This document shows positions 41,667-49,556 of a DNA stretch of 64,000 bases, piece after piece (within the stretch, counting starts at the first letter, position 1; every line of letters begins with the position of its first letter). A program made the position numbers and the translations under genes. The stretch is from Micromonospora chokoriensis (lineage in GTDB: Bacteria > Actinomycetota > Actinomycetes > Mycobacteriales > Micromonosporaceae): assembly GCF_000718555.1 (NCBI RefSeq), contig NZ_JOAN01000001.1, positions 1-64,000 on the forward strand. Reading direction: 5' to 3'. Below the pieces are notes generated by a model. It ran no database searches and was not told the origin of the DNA. It worked only from the letters and a program-made list of their open reading frames with translations.

Positions 41667-42914
41667 GTGGCTGGACTCGTGCAACCCGTGCTGGCGGGTG
41701 CGGTGACCGCGCTGGTGGGCTTCGCCAGCTCGTTCACCGTCGTGCTGGCCGGGCTCCGCGCGGCCGGCGCGTCGGACGCGCAGGCCGCCTCCGGCCTGCT
41801 CGCTCTCTGCGTGGCGAGCGGGCTCGTCGCCGCCTGGCTGGGCTTGCGGTACCGGATACCGATGAGCGCGGCCTGGTCCACTCCGGGCGCGGCGCTACTG
41901 GTGGCGACCGGGCCCCCGCCGGGCGGATGGCGGGTGGCGGTCGGTGCCTTCCTCGTCTCCGGTGTGTTGATCGTCGCGGCCGGGCTGTTCCCGCCACTCG
42001 GCCGTGCGGTGGCCGCCATCCCCAAGCCGGTGGCCGGCGCGATGCTCGCCGGGGTGCTGCTGCCGCTGTGCACCGCCCCGGTCCGCGCGTTGGTCGAGCT
42101 GCCGGTGGTGGCCGGGCCGGTGGTGCTCGGCTGGCTGCTGCTGCACCGCTTCGCCCGCCGCTGGGCGGTGCCCGGTGCGCTGGTGGTGGCGGTGGTGGCG
42201 ATCGCACTGACCACTCCGCCGGCCGGCCTGACCGGTGCCACGCTGATCCCGTCGGTCACGCTGACCGCGCCGGCCTGGAACGCGTCCGCCCTGGTCGGGC
42301 TCGCCCTGCCGCTGTTCCTGGTCACCATGGCCGCGCAGAACGTACCCGGCATGGCGGTGCTGGTCGGCTACGGCTACCGTCCCCCGTTCGGTGCCGCGCT
42401 GCGGACCACCGGACTGGCCAGTCTGCTCGCCGCCCCGGCTGGCGGGCACGCCGTGAACCTCGCGGCGATCACCGCCGCGCTGGCAGCCGGCCCCGACGCG
42501 CATCCGGACCCGGAGCGCCGCTGGGTCGCCTCGGTCACCGCCGGCGCGGGGTTGGCCCTGCTCGGACTGGGCGCCGGCGTGGCCACCACGCTGGTCGCGG
42601 TCGCACCGCCGATCCTCATCGAGGCGGTCGCCGGGCTGGCGCTACTGGGCGCCCTCGCCACCGCGCTCGCCTCGGCGGTGACCGATCCGGCGACTCGGGA
42701 GGCCGCCGTGGTCACCTTCGTGGTGACCGCCTCCGGAGTGACGCTGATCGGCGTGGGCGGCGCGTTCTGGGGCCTGGTCGCGGGCTGCCTGATGCTGCTG
42801 CTCTTCCACCGCCGCCCACCCGCCCCTGCCGCGCCGGACCAGCCCGCCCCCGCCCCCGCGACGCCGGACCAGCCCGCCCCTGCGGCGCCGGAAAGATCCA
42901 CTCGGGTTTCATGA
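41667..42914 (+). CDS. Benzoate/H+ symporter (BenE family)
   Basis: 415 residues with about 12 membrane helices. Diagnostic are FASSFTVVLAGLRAAGAS, PMSAAWSTPGAALLVATG, IPKPVAGAMLAGVLLPLC and TMAAQNVPGMAVLVGYGY, as in BenE. It would import an aromatic acid with protons. The GTG start is preceded by GGGAGGGTGGA. The last residues are a Pro/Ala tail, and the final codons and stop (STRVS) are supplied by the hairpin element that starts at 42900, which suggests that the element was inserted or evolved into the gene end. Confidence 0.87.
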   Translation: MAGLVQPVLAGAVTALVGFASSFTVVLAGLRAAGASDAQAASGLLALCVASGLVAAWLGLRYRIPMSAAWSTPGAALLVATGPPPGGWRVAVGAFLVSGVLIVAAGLFPPLGRAVAAIPKPVAGAMLAGVLLPLCTAPVRALVELPVVAGPVVLGWLLLHRFARRWAVPGALVVAVVAIALTTPPAGLTGATLIPSVTLTAPAWNASALVGLALPLFLVTMAAQNVPGMAVLVGYGYRPPFGAALRTTGLASLLAAPAGGHAVNLAAITAALAAGPDAHPDPERRWVASVTAGAGLALLGLGAGVATTLVAVAPPILIEAVAGLALLGALATALASAVTDPATREAAVVTFVVTASGVTLIGVGGAFWGLVAGCLMLLLFHRRPPAPAAPDQPAPAPATPDQPAPAAPERSTRVS

Positions 42915-42964
42915 AGTCGGGCTGTCCCAAGGCTCCGGACGCCACGATTTCCTTGAACCCGAGT
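42900..42964. repeat. Hairpin element, copy B (65-base core)
   Basis: Begins ACTCGGG and ends CCCGAGT, with the two halves able to pair over about 28 positions. It matches copy A at 36446-36510 in length, end sequences and internal GTCGGGCTGTC-type block, with 44 of 65 identical bases. At paired positions 12 and 54 the two copies show T-A and A-T, a compensating change that favours selection on structure. It includes the stop codon of the BenE gene and lies before the convergent PRC-barrel gene. Confidence 0.65.
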
Positions 42965-42981
42965 CCATCAGGGCGGTGGGG

Positions 42982-43353
42982 CTACTCCTCGGGCGGCAGG
43001 TCGGCCACGCCGACGGCCAGCAAAACCCGGCCGTCGGCCACCGACCCGATCCGGTCGGCCGGTACGTAGACCGCGCCGGTGCGGGTCAGCTCGGTCGAGA
43101 CCTTCAGGTAGCCGCTGTGCAGCAGCCGCGCCGCCAGGTCGGCCGGGACGTCCGGTTCCTCGACGGCGGTCGCCTCGATCAGCTCGTCGAGGCTGCTGCC
43201 CGGGTCGGCGGTCGGTGTCTGGACGGTCACCGCGTTCGGGTCGCCCCGCTGGACGAGGTCCACGGTCCCGACCTCGGTGCCGGCTGAGTCGATCACCGGC
43301 ATCCCAGTGGTGATCCGCGAGATGGTCGCCTGCTGCTCGTCCTGCTGGTCCAT
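42982..43353 (-). CDS. PRC-barrel-like protein (DUF2171-type)
   Basis: 123 residues, soluble. Motifs TGMPVIDSAGTEVGTVDLVQRGDPNAVTV in the N-terminal half are the beta-barrel of PRC/DUF2171 proteins; a second barrel-like strand set (LHSGYLKVSTELTRTGAVYVPADRIGSV) follows, ending in LAVGVADLP. Such proteins are abundant in soil actinomycetes and seem stress-linked, but no molecular role is known. It is separated from the following small gene by 78 bases. Confidence 0.75.
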   Translation of the reverse strand: MDQQDEQQATISRITTGMPVIDSAGTEVGTVDLVQRGDPNAVTVQTPTADPGSSLDELIEATAVEEPDVPADLAARLLHSGYLKVSTELTRTGAVYVPADRIGSVADGRVLLAVGVADLPPEE

Positions 43354-43431
43354 CCCGCTGCGGTTCCCGGGGCGGTACGCCGCTAAACGCCGTCGCTCGC
43401 AGACACTGTCGCTTCGCTGGCGCGCGCCCGT

Positions 43432-43683
43432 TCAGCTGTTCGGGAGGGTCCAGCCGCCGGGCGGGCGGGGGGACAGCTCCCGCCAGGTGTCCGGGCCGTC
43501 GAGCAGTGCCCGGACGGTGTCCTCGGCCTCGTCCGCACTGCCGTACTCGTAGAAACGGGAGATGCCCTCGGCACCGCCGGCCCGCTGCTCGACGTGCCAC
43601 CGGTCGGCGTCCACCCGCAGGAAGACGTCCCGTCGGGCCAGCCGCCCCCACTTCCCGTTCCACCAGTGCTTGCGCTGCTCCAT
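43432..43683 (-). CDS. Small basic protein of unknown function, under a LexA-like box
   Basis: 83 residues. The sequence is Trp- and Arg-rich at the start (KHWWNGKWGRLARRDVFLRV) and acidic in the middle (EYGSADEAEDTVRALLDG). I do not recognise the family, although similar short proteins seem to exist in actinomycetes. A LexA-type box is immediately upstream of a TAGAGT -10 element (43695-43690), which lies 6 bases before the ATG, so the message would be leaderless and DNA-damage controlled. No membrane or signal segment is visible. Confidence 0.7.
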   Translation of the reverse strand: MEQRKHWWNGKWGRLARRDVFLRVDADRWHVEQRAGGAEGISRFYEYGSADEAEDTVRALLDGPDTWRELSPRPPGGWTLPNS

Positions 43684-43695
43684 GGCGGGACTCTA

Positions 43696-43711
43696 TCGAA
43701 CACACGTACGA
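43696..43711 (-). promoter_or_regulatory. LexA/SOS-type box before the 83-residue gene
   Basis: On the plus strand the sequence is TCGAACACACGTACGA, which matches the actinobacterial SOS form TCGAAC-N4-GTTCGA at 11 of the 12 fixed positions. It abuts the predicted -10 element of the minus-strand gene, so a bound repressor would block RNA polymerase. Confidence 0.6.
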
Positions 43712-43764
43712 GAAGGTGCGGCCCCTGCGGGAATCCCACAGGGGCCGATGTGCATCCGCTCGGG

Positions 43765-44238
43765 TCAGCGCGGCGTCGGCGGATCGGTGCGACGACCCAG
43801 CGCGTCGTCCAGCGCCCCGCGCTGCTGACCGGGGGTGGTGTGGCCGGCGGCGACCAGGGCGTCCCGGATCTCGGTGAGCAGCTTGACCTCCTCGCTCGGC
43901 GCGGCCGGCGGCGGCTCCTCGCCCCGCTTGCGCCGCTCGGCCAGCCGGTTCATCGGGTAGACGACCAGGAAGTAGAGAGCCAGCGCGGTCAGCAGGAAAG
44001 TGATCGTCGCGTTGACGAACGCCACCCAGTCGAACGGGATCTCCCGGAACATGGGTGTCGAGCCGCTGAGGCCGTTCTTGTTTCCGGTGATCAACACGAT
44101 GATCACGCGGACGAGTGGTTCGAGGAACGACTTGGTGAGCTGGGTGACCACGCCGGTGAACGCGGCGCCGATGACGACACCGACCGCCAGGTCGACGACG
44201 TTGCCGCGCATGATGAAGTCTTTGAAGCCCTTGAGCAT
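43765..44238 (-). CDS. mscL: Large-conductance mechanosensitive channel MscL
   Basis: 157 residues. MLKGFKDFIMRGNVVDLAVGVVIGAAFTGVVTQL is the conserved N-terminal helix and first membrane segment; the second segment (FLLTALALYFLVVYPMNRL) and a cytoplasmic helix with a charged RRKRGEEPP cluster follow. It forms a homopentameric pore that opens under membrane tension to release solutes. The start MLKGFK has GGGAG upstream. It is convergent with nothing; the FadR-type gene lies upstream on the same strand. Confidence 0.95.
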   Translation of the reverse strand: MLKGFKDFIMRGNVVDLAVGVVIGAAFTGVVTQLTKSFLEPLVRVIIVLITGNKNGLSGSTPMFREIPFDWVAFVNATITFLLTALALYFLVVYPMNRLAERRKRGEEPPPAAPSEEVKLLTEIRDALVAAGHTTPGQQRGALDDALGRRTDPPTPR

Positions 44239-44277
44239 TCGTACTCCCGAGGTGTCCGCTTTTCTGTCCGGCACAAC

Positions 44278-44994
44278 CTATGCCCGTTCGGCGGGTTCCA
44301 GAAAAGCGCCGGCTTCGAGCGCCGCCCGGCCGGGATCGCCGGCCCGGATCGCCTCGACCAGTCGGGTGTGGTCGACGTAGCGCTCGGGGGTGAGCGCCCC
44401 GCCCATGGCCTGGGCGACCGTGCTGCGCAGGGCGGTGCCGAACGAGGCGTACAGCTCGGCGAGCATGCCGTTGTGCGCGGCGGCGACCACCGCCGTGTGC
44501 AGTGCGGCGTCGGCCTCGACGAACGCGTCGACCCGGCCGCCGCGCCAGGTGGCCTCGCGCTGGGCGAGCGCGCCGTCGAGCGCCGCCAGGTCCTCCGGGG
44601 TACGCCTCAGCGCGGCGAGACGGGCGGCCTCCACCTCGAAGGCGCGGCGTACCTCGATGACCTCGGTCATCCGATCGTCGCCGAGCCGGCGGGCGACCAC
44701 CGGTGCCAGTTCGTCGGTGGAGACCACGTAGGTGCCGGAGCCCTGCCGGCACTCCAGCACCCCGGCGTGCACCAGGGCGCGGACCGCCTCGCGGACCGTG
44801 TTGCGCCCGACGCCCAGCGCGGCGACCAGTTGGGGCTCGGTGGGGATGCGCGCGCCGACGGGCCATTCGCCGCCGAGGATGCGGGCGCGGAGCTGCTCGG
44901 TGGTCTGCCGGACCCGGTGACCGCGGGGCGGCACGGCGGGCTGGCCGCGGGGCGGCTCTGGCGGCGCGGAGGCGGAATCGACCGACGGTGGCAC
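44278..44994 (-). CDS. GntR-family regulator, FadR (FCD) type
   Basis: 238 residues. N-terminal winged HTH (LRARILGGEWPVGARIPTEPQLVAALGVGRNTVREAVRALVHAGVLE) and an FCD effector domain (EVRRAFEVEAARLAALRRTPEDLAALDGAL; two His/Asp positions: DAALHTAVVAAAHN and YVDHTRLVEAI, as in metal-binding FCD domains). It probably controls the divergent MFS transporter, 50 bases away. The GTG start has no clear ribosome site; a perfect TACAAT -10 box (45033-45028) lies 33 bases upstream. Confidence 0.88.
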   Translation of the reverse strand: MPPSVDSASAPPEPPRGQPAVPPRGHRVRQTTEQLRARILGGEWPVGARIPTEPQLVAALGVGRNTVREAVRALVHAGVLECRQGSGTYVVSTDELAPVVARRLGDDRMTEVIEVRRAFEVEAARLAALRRTPEDLAALDGALAQREATWRGGRVDAFVEADAALHTAVVAAAHNGMLAELYASFGTALRSTVAQAMGGALTPERYVDHTRLVEAIRAGDPGRAALEAGAFLEPAERA

Positions 44995-45044
44995 TGGTTA
45001 CATCACCGGTCCCAAATTCATCCCATGATTGTAGGTTAGAGGTC

Positions 45045-46325
45045 ATGACCCCGCCACCGACCGCCGCTCCGGCGCTGCCCGCTCCTGTCGCCGTCGACCC
45101 CCGCCCGACGCGGGACCCCGGTGCCGGCCGGCGGACGCACCCGGCGACCGGTGGCGCGTTGGTGCTGGTCGGGATGCTGCTGGTCGCGCTCAACCTGCGT
45201 GCCGTGGTGACGAGCCTCGGCGCGCTGCTCGACGAGGTCCGCGACGGGCTGGGCCTCTCCGGCGTCACCGCCGGCCTGGTCACCACCCTGCCGACCATCG
45301 CGTTCGCCGGTCTCGGCGCGCTCACCCCGTGGCTGGTCCGTCGGGTGGCGCCGGCCCGGGTGCTGGTGGTCGCCATGCTCGCCCTCGCCGTCGGCCAGGT
45401 GCTCCGGGTCGCCACCGACTCGGCCCTGATCTTCGTGCTCACCAGCGCGTTGGCGCTGTCCGGTATCGCGGTCGCCAACATCCTGCTGCCGATGCTGGTC
45501 AAGCAGCACTTCCCGCACCGCACCGGCCTGGTCACCGGGGCGTACACGATGGCGTTGACAGTGGGCACGACGGTGGCCGCCGCCTCCGCGGTGCCGATCG
45601 CGCACGCCTTCGGCTCGTGGCGGGCCGGGCTCGGCGTCTGGGCCGCGATGGCCGCGGTGGCCGTACTCCCGTGGGTGCCGCTGGCGCTGCGGGCCCGCGC
45701 CGCCGCGCGGCGGGCGACCCCGACGGCGGCCGTCGCCACGCCGACGCGGGTCCGGCCGGCGCGGACCCGGCTCGGCTGGGCGATGGCCGTCTACTTCGGG
45801 GCGCAGTCGCTCAGCGGGTACGCGATCATGGGCTGGCTGGCCCAGCTGTTCCGTGACGCCGGTTACCACCCGGAGTCGGCCGGGCTGCTGCTCGCCGGGG
45901 TGACCGCGCTCGGCGTGCCGATCGCGCTGCTGATGCCCACCCTGGCCGGTCGGCTGGGCAGCCTGCGTCCGCTGGTGCTCGGGCTGACCACCGCGTCGGC
46001 GCTGGCCTACCTGGGGTTGGCGCTCGCACCGCACGGTGCCGCGCTGCTCTGGGTCGCCCTGCTGGCGATCGGTCAGGGCGCGTTCCCGATGATCCTGACC
46101 GCCATCGGTCTGCGGGCCCGCACCGCTGAGGGGACCGTCGCGCTCTCCGCGTTCGCGCAGAGCACCGGGTACGTGATCGCCGCCCTCGGCCCGCTGATGG
46201 TCGGCATCCTCTACGAGGCCACCGGCGGCTGGAAAGCGCCGATCGGGTTCCTGCTGGGCGCCCTCGCCGTGCAGACGACGGCGGGCATGGCGATCGCTCG
46301 TCCCCGGTACGTCGAGGACGAGTGA
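45045..46325 (+). CDS. MFS transporter, CynX/NimT type
   Basis: 426 residues with about 12 helices. Features of this subgroup: ALVLVGMLLVALNLRAVVTSLGALLDEVR at the start, GLVTTLPTIAFAGLGALTP, and the mid-protein AFGSWRAGLGVWA. CynX-type members export or import cyanate-like anions or drugs such as 2-nitroimidazole; the substrate here is not evident. A TAGGTT -10-like box ends 7 bases before the ATG, so the message may be leaderless. Control by the divergent GntR-type gene is likely. Confidence 0.87.
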   Translation: MTPPPTAAPALPAPVAVDPRPTRDPGAGRRTHPATGGALVLVGMLLVALNLRAVVTSLGALLDEVRDGLGLSGVTAGLVTTLPTIAFAGLGALTPWLVRRVAPARVLVVAMLALAVGQVLRVATDSALIFVLTSALALSGIAVANILLPMLVKQHFPHRTGLVTGAYTMALTVGTTVAAASAVPIAHAFGSWRAGLGVWAAMAAVAVLPWVPLALRARAAARRATPTAAVATPTRVRPARTRLGWAMAVYFGAQSLSGYAIMGWLAQLFRDAGYHPESAGLLLAGVTALGVPIALLMPTLAGRLGSLRPLVLGLTTASALAYLGLALAPHGAALLWVALLAIGQGAFPMILTAIGLRARTAEGTVALSAFAQSTGYVIAALGPLMVGILYEATGGWKAPIGFLLGALAVQTTAGMAIARPRYVEDE

Positions 46326-46329
46326 CGAT

Positions 46330-46341
46330 CGCTAGCTAGCG
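46330..46341. terminator. Short palindrome between convergent MFS and STAS genes
   Basis: CGCTAGCTAGCG is a perfect 12-base palindrome in the 17-base gap between the stop codons. It is the only symmetric sequence there and may help to separate the two transcripts, but the stem is short. Confidence 0.35.
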
Positions 46342-46342
46342 G

Positions 46343-46699
46343 TCAGGAGGAGGCCGGCGCTGCTTCGCCGGCGACTGCCTCATCCACCGTGGGGTAGGTG
46401 TGCAGCACCTCGACCAGCCCGCTCACCTCGAGGATGCGCAGCACGCCGCGCTGCGGGGCGGCCAGCCGGACCACGCCGCCGGCCTCGTCGCAGCTGTTCT
46501 TGGCGCGAACGAAGACCGACAGACCGGTCGAGTCGCAGAACGAGACGTCCGCCAAGTCGAACACCAGCCGGTTACGGCCCTTGTCGAGCAGGTCGGTGAT
46601 CTGGTCCTGCAGCTGCGGTGCGGTGGCCATGTCCAGCTCGCCCGCGACCGACACGACGACCACGTCGCCGCGTTGTTCCGTGTGCACCGTCAACGACAT
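46343..46699 (-). CDS. Anti-sigma-factor antagonist (STAS domain)
   Basis: 118 residues. The STAS fold is complete with the phosphorylation motif DSTGL (Ser57). Non-phosphorylated, it would bind an RsbW-type anti-sigma kinase and free the sigma factor. The motif SVAGELDMATAPQLQ at the N terminus is typical of RsbV-type proteins. It sits apart, divergent from the RsbR gene below with 163 bases between, which gives the system one more free antagonist. Confidence 0.92.
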   Translation of the reverse strand: MSLTVHTEQRGDVVVVSVAGELDMATAPQLQDQITDLLDKGRNRLVFDLADVSFCDSTGLSVFVRAKNSCDEAGGVVRLAAPQRGVLRILEVSGLVEVLHTYPTVDEAVAGEAAPASS

Positions 46700-46862
46700 T
46701 CGCCAGACCTCCTGTTATCGGGGGAACGGTATCCCACCACCGGGGTCGGACGCAGAACGGGAGCCGTGATCCGGTGGCCATCATCATTCCGTTGCCGTGG
46801 GGCAAGTAGTTGGTCGGCCCCCGGTGATAGAGTCCGCCCGGTCCAGGTCAAGGGGGTTCGAA

Positions 46863-47723
46863 ATGGCGTTGAGCACCGAAGAAAGTGGTCGGCTCGCTGC
46901 GCTGCTCGGCGAGCAGGACGAACGGGTCACGACTCGGTGGACCGAGATCGTCACCAGTTCGTTGCGCGGCCGATTGAGCCAGGCCGAGCTGCGCCGGCAG
47001 GTCCAGGATCTGCACCGCGCCATCGTCACCACCAGCGAGCAGGGCGTCATCGACCTGTCCGCCGACAGCGCCGCCGAGCTGCGCGCCGCGCTATCCGAAC
47101 TGTCCCGGGGCCGGGCCCGGCAGGGCTTCTCCGCCACCGAGACCACGATCAGCATCTTCGCGCTGAAGGACGTGCTGGCCGAGCTGGTGCAGGAGGCCGG
47201 CGGCCCGAACGCGCTGCACGACTACGTCGCCTTCTCGAAGCTGGTCGACGAGATGGGCCTCTTCACCTTCGAGAGCTTCGTCCGCACCCGGGAGAGCCTG
47301 ATCGCCGACCAGGCCGAGCAGCTGCTCGAACTCTCCACCCCGGTGGTCAAGCTCTGGGAGGGCGTCGTCGCCGTGCCGCTGGTCGGCACCCTGGACTCGG
47401 CCCGGGCCCAGGTCGTCATGGAACGGCTGTTGCAGACCCTCGTCGACACCAGCTCGCCGTACGCGATCATCGACATCACCGGCGTACCGGCGGTGGACAC
47501 CCAGGTCGCCCAGCACATCCTGAAGACCGTGGTGGCCGCCCGGCTGATGGGCGCCGACTGCATCATCTCCGGCATCCGGCCGCAGATCGCGCAGACCATC
47601 GTGGCGCTCGGCATCGAGTTCGGCGACATCGCCACCAAGGCGAGCCTCGCCGACGCGCTGCGCCACGTGCTGCGACTCACCGGGGTGGAGACCGCCCGCC
47701 GCCAGCCGCGCCGGGGCATCTGA
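46863..47723 (+). CDS. RsbR-type stressosome co-antagonist with C-terminal STAS domain
   Basis: 286 residues. The N-terminal half is an alpha-helical RsbR sensory domain (RLAALLGEQDERVTTRWTEIV, ELRRQVQDLHRAIV, DYVAFSKLVDEMGLFTFES); the C-terminal STAS domain carries the phosphorylatable Thr213 in AVDTQVAQ. With RsbS it should form the stressosome scaffold that traps RsbT. AAGGGGG sits 6 bases before the ATG. The gene heads the operon running to 52457. Confidence 0.92.
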   Translation: MALSTEESGRLAALLGEQDERVTTRWTEIVTSSLRGRLSQAELRRQVQDLHRAIVTTSEQGVIDLSADSAAELRAALSELSRGRARQGFSATETTISIFALKDVLAELVQEAGGPNALHDYVAFSKLVDEMGLFTFESFVRTRESLIADQAEQLLELSTPVVKLWEGVVAVPLVGTLDSARAQVVMERLLQTLVDTSSPYAIIDITGVPAVDTQVAQHILKTVVAARLMGADCIISGIRPQIAQTIVALGIEFGDIATKASLADALRHVLRLTGVETARRQPRRGI

Positions 47724-48130
47724 TGGAACGCGTACCGATCCTCAAGATCGGCGACATCCTGCTCGTCTCCATCCAGCTCGACATGTCCGATCAGACCGCG
47801 GTCCAGCTCCAGGAGGATCTCGCCGAGCGGATCGTGGACACCGGCTGCCACGGCGTCATCATCGATATCACGGCACTGGACATCGTCGACTCCTTCGTCG
47901 GGCGGATGCTCTCCACCATCGCGTCGATCTCCAAGGTGCTCGACGCGGAGACGGTAGTGGTCGGAATGCGTCCGGCCGTCGCCATCACCCTTGTCGAACT
48001 GGGGTTGTCGCTGAACGGCATCCGTACCGCTCTGAACGTCGAGCGCGGCATGGAGCTGATCGCGGCGGCCCACGCCGATGAGCTCGAATTCCAGCTCGAC
48101 GACGATCCGGACGAGACGGCCACGACGTGA
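47723..48130 (+). CDS. RsbS-type stressosome antagonist (STAS domain)
   Basis: 135 residues. Single STAS domain with the RsbS-type phosphorylation site DSFVGR (Ser57) and the surrounding IDITALDIVD strand. It should make the stressosome core with RsbR and hold RsbT until phosphorylated. The start overlaps the RsbR stop by one base (TGATG), and its stop overlaps the RsbT start within GTGA. The acidic tail (DDDPDETATT) is longer than in Bacillus RsbS. Confidence 0.93.
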   Translation: MERVPILKIGDILLVSIQLDMSDQTAVQLQEDLAERIVDTGCHGVIIDITALDIVDSFVGRMLSTIASISKVLDAETVVVGMRPAVAITLVELGLSLNGIRTALNVERGMELIAAAHADELEFQLDDDPDETATT

Positions 48131-48546
48131 CCGCGGACATCGACCTGGGCCAGCCGCAGGCACAGGCGGTCCAGAGCGACGAGGACGTGGTGCGCGTCCG
48201 ACAGTTGGTCCGCGCCGTGGCGGTGGCCGTCAAGCTGTCCCTCGTCGACCAGACCAAGGTGGTCACCGCGGCGAGCGAGCTGGCCCGCAACACCCTGGTG
48301 TACGGCGGAGGTGGCTCGGTCGAGGTGGCGACCGTGGACAACGGCCGACGTAAGGGGGTCCGGATCGTCTTCTCCGACTCCGGACCGGGCATCGCCGACC
48401 TCGATCTGGCCCTGACCGACGGCTACACCACCGGCGGCGGCCTCGGCCTCGGGCTCAGTGGCTCGCGCCGACTGGTCGACGAGTTCGACATCGAAACGTC
48501 CACGGAGACCGGCACGCGAATCACGGTCACCAAGTGGTCAAGGTGA
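48127..48546 (+). CDS. RsbT-type serine/threonine kinase
   Basis: 139 residues of the GHKL kinase fold. Motifs are the N-box (ASELARNTLVYGGGG), the G1 box DSGPGI and the G2 box GGGLGLGLSGSRRLVD. As RsbT it would phosphorylate RsbS and RsbR when released and switch on a downstream phosphatase. GTG overlaps the RsbS stop by four bases. Confidence 0.93.
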   Translation: MTADIDLGQPQAQAVQSDEDVVRVRQLVRAVAVAVKLSLVDQTKVVTAASELARNTLVYGGGGSVEVATVDNGRRKGVRIVFSDSGPGIADLDLALTDGYTTGGGLGLGLSGSRRLVDEFDIETSTETGTRITVTKWSR

Positions 48547-49556
48547 ACGCCGATGCGGTCACCGACAGTGGCATCTGGTTCCGGGTGGAGGCCAGCAGCG
48601 CGGCGAGCGCCGTCCGGCGTGCCGCCGAGCGCCTCGGCGCACAGGTGGAGATGGGCGCGACGCGCATCGCCGACCTCGCCATCGTCGCGGCCGAGCTGAC
48701 CAGCAACCTGGTCAAGCACGCCGACGAAGGTGTCCTACTGCTTCGGCCGGTACGCCGCGCCGGGCAGGCCGGCGTGGAGCTGATTGCCATCGACTCCGGG
48801 CCTGGCATGGCCGACCTGACCGTTTCGTCCCAGGACGGGCACTCCACCACCGGCACGCTCGGTATCGGTCTGGGTGCCATCGTCCGGCAGGCCAGCTGGT
48901 TCGACGGATACTCGCTGCCCGGCCGGGGCACCGTCCTCGCCGTACAGGTCTGGCCGGCGGAGCCGGCACGGCCGTCCTGGGCTGGCGCCCTCGCTCGACC
49001 GATCACCGGCGAGACGGTCAGCGGCGACGGTTACGCCGTCCGGGTCGCCGACGGGCGGCACCAGGTGCTGGTCAGCGACGGGCTGGGGCACGGCCCGCTG
49101 GCCAACGCCGCCACCGAGGCGGCGCTGGCCGCGTTCCGTGACGCTCCGGCCGGCCCGCCAGCGGTGGTGGTCGGCCACCTGCATCGGAGCATGTCGCACA
49201 CCCGTGGCGCCGCGCTCGCGGTCGCCGAGTTGGTGCCGGAGGCGGGTGTGCTGCACTACGCCGGCCTGGGCAACATCTCCGGCGTCGTCGTCGAGGGCGA
49301 CGGCCACCGCCGAGGGCTGGTGTCGCTGCCCGGCATTGCCGGCCACCAACGGCCGGCAATCCGGGAGTACGACTACCCGTTCGGCCCGGGTGCCCGGCTG
49401 GTGATGCACAGTGACGGAGTAGTCGACCGGTGGCGGATGGCCGACTACCCGGGCCTGGCGCAGCGTTCCCCACTGGTCATGGCGTCGACTCTCCTGCGCG
49501 ACGCCGGCGTACGGCGGGACGACGCCTGCGTACTGGTCGCGAGGTCCTGGGCATGA
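48543..49556 (+). CDS. ATP-binding SpoIIE-family phosphatase (RsbT-like ATPase fused to RsbX-like phosphatase)
   Basis: 337 residues from the GTG at 48543, whose GTGA overlaps the RsbT stop; a GTG at 48534 is also in frame. The N-terminal half is a GHKL ATPase (AELTSNLVKHADEG, DSGPGMADL, GIGLGAIVRQ); the C-terminal half is an SpoIIE/PP2C phosphatase with LVSDGLGHGPLAN and MHSDGVVDRW. This is the RsbX role, removing phosphate from RsbS/RsbR to reset the stressosome, with an attached kinase-like domain that might bind or regulate RsbT. Position in the operon supports this. Which domain is active is not shown. Confidence 0.9.
   Translation: MNADAVTDSGIWFRVEASSAASAVRRAAERLGAQVEMGATRIADLAIVAAELTSNLVKHADEGVLLLRPVRRAGQAGVELIAIDSGPGMADLTVSSQDGHSTTGTLGIGLGAIVRQASWFDGYSLPGRGTVLAVQVWPAEPARPSWAGALARPITGETVSGDGYAVRVADGRHQVLVSDGLGHGPLANAATEAALAAFRDAPAGPPAVVVGHLHRSMSHTRGAALAVAELVPEAGVLHYAGLGNISGVVVEGDGHRRGLVSLPGIAGHQRPAIREYDYPFGPGARLVMHSDGVVDRWRMADYPGLAQRSPLVMASTLLRDAGVRRDDACVLVARSWA

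Noticed and set aside
42968..45739. A 923-codon minus-strand open frame across PRC, MscL and GntR genes
   Set aside because: It runs over four well-supported genes in other frames and has no recognisable protein sequence.
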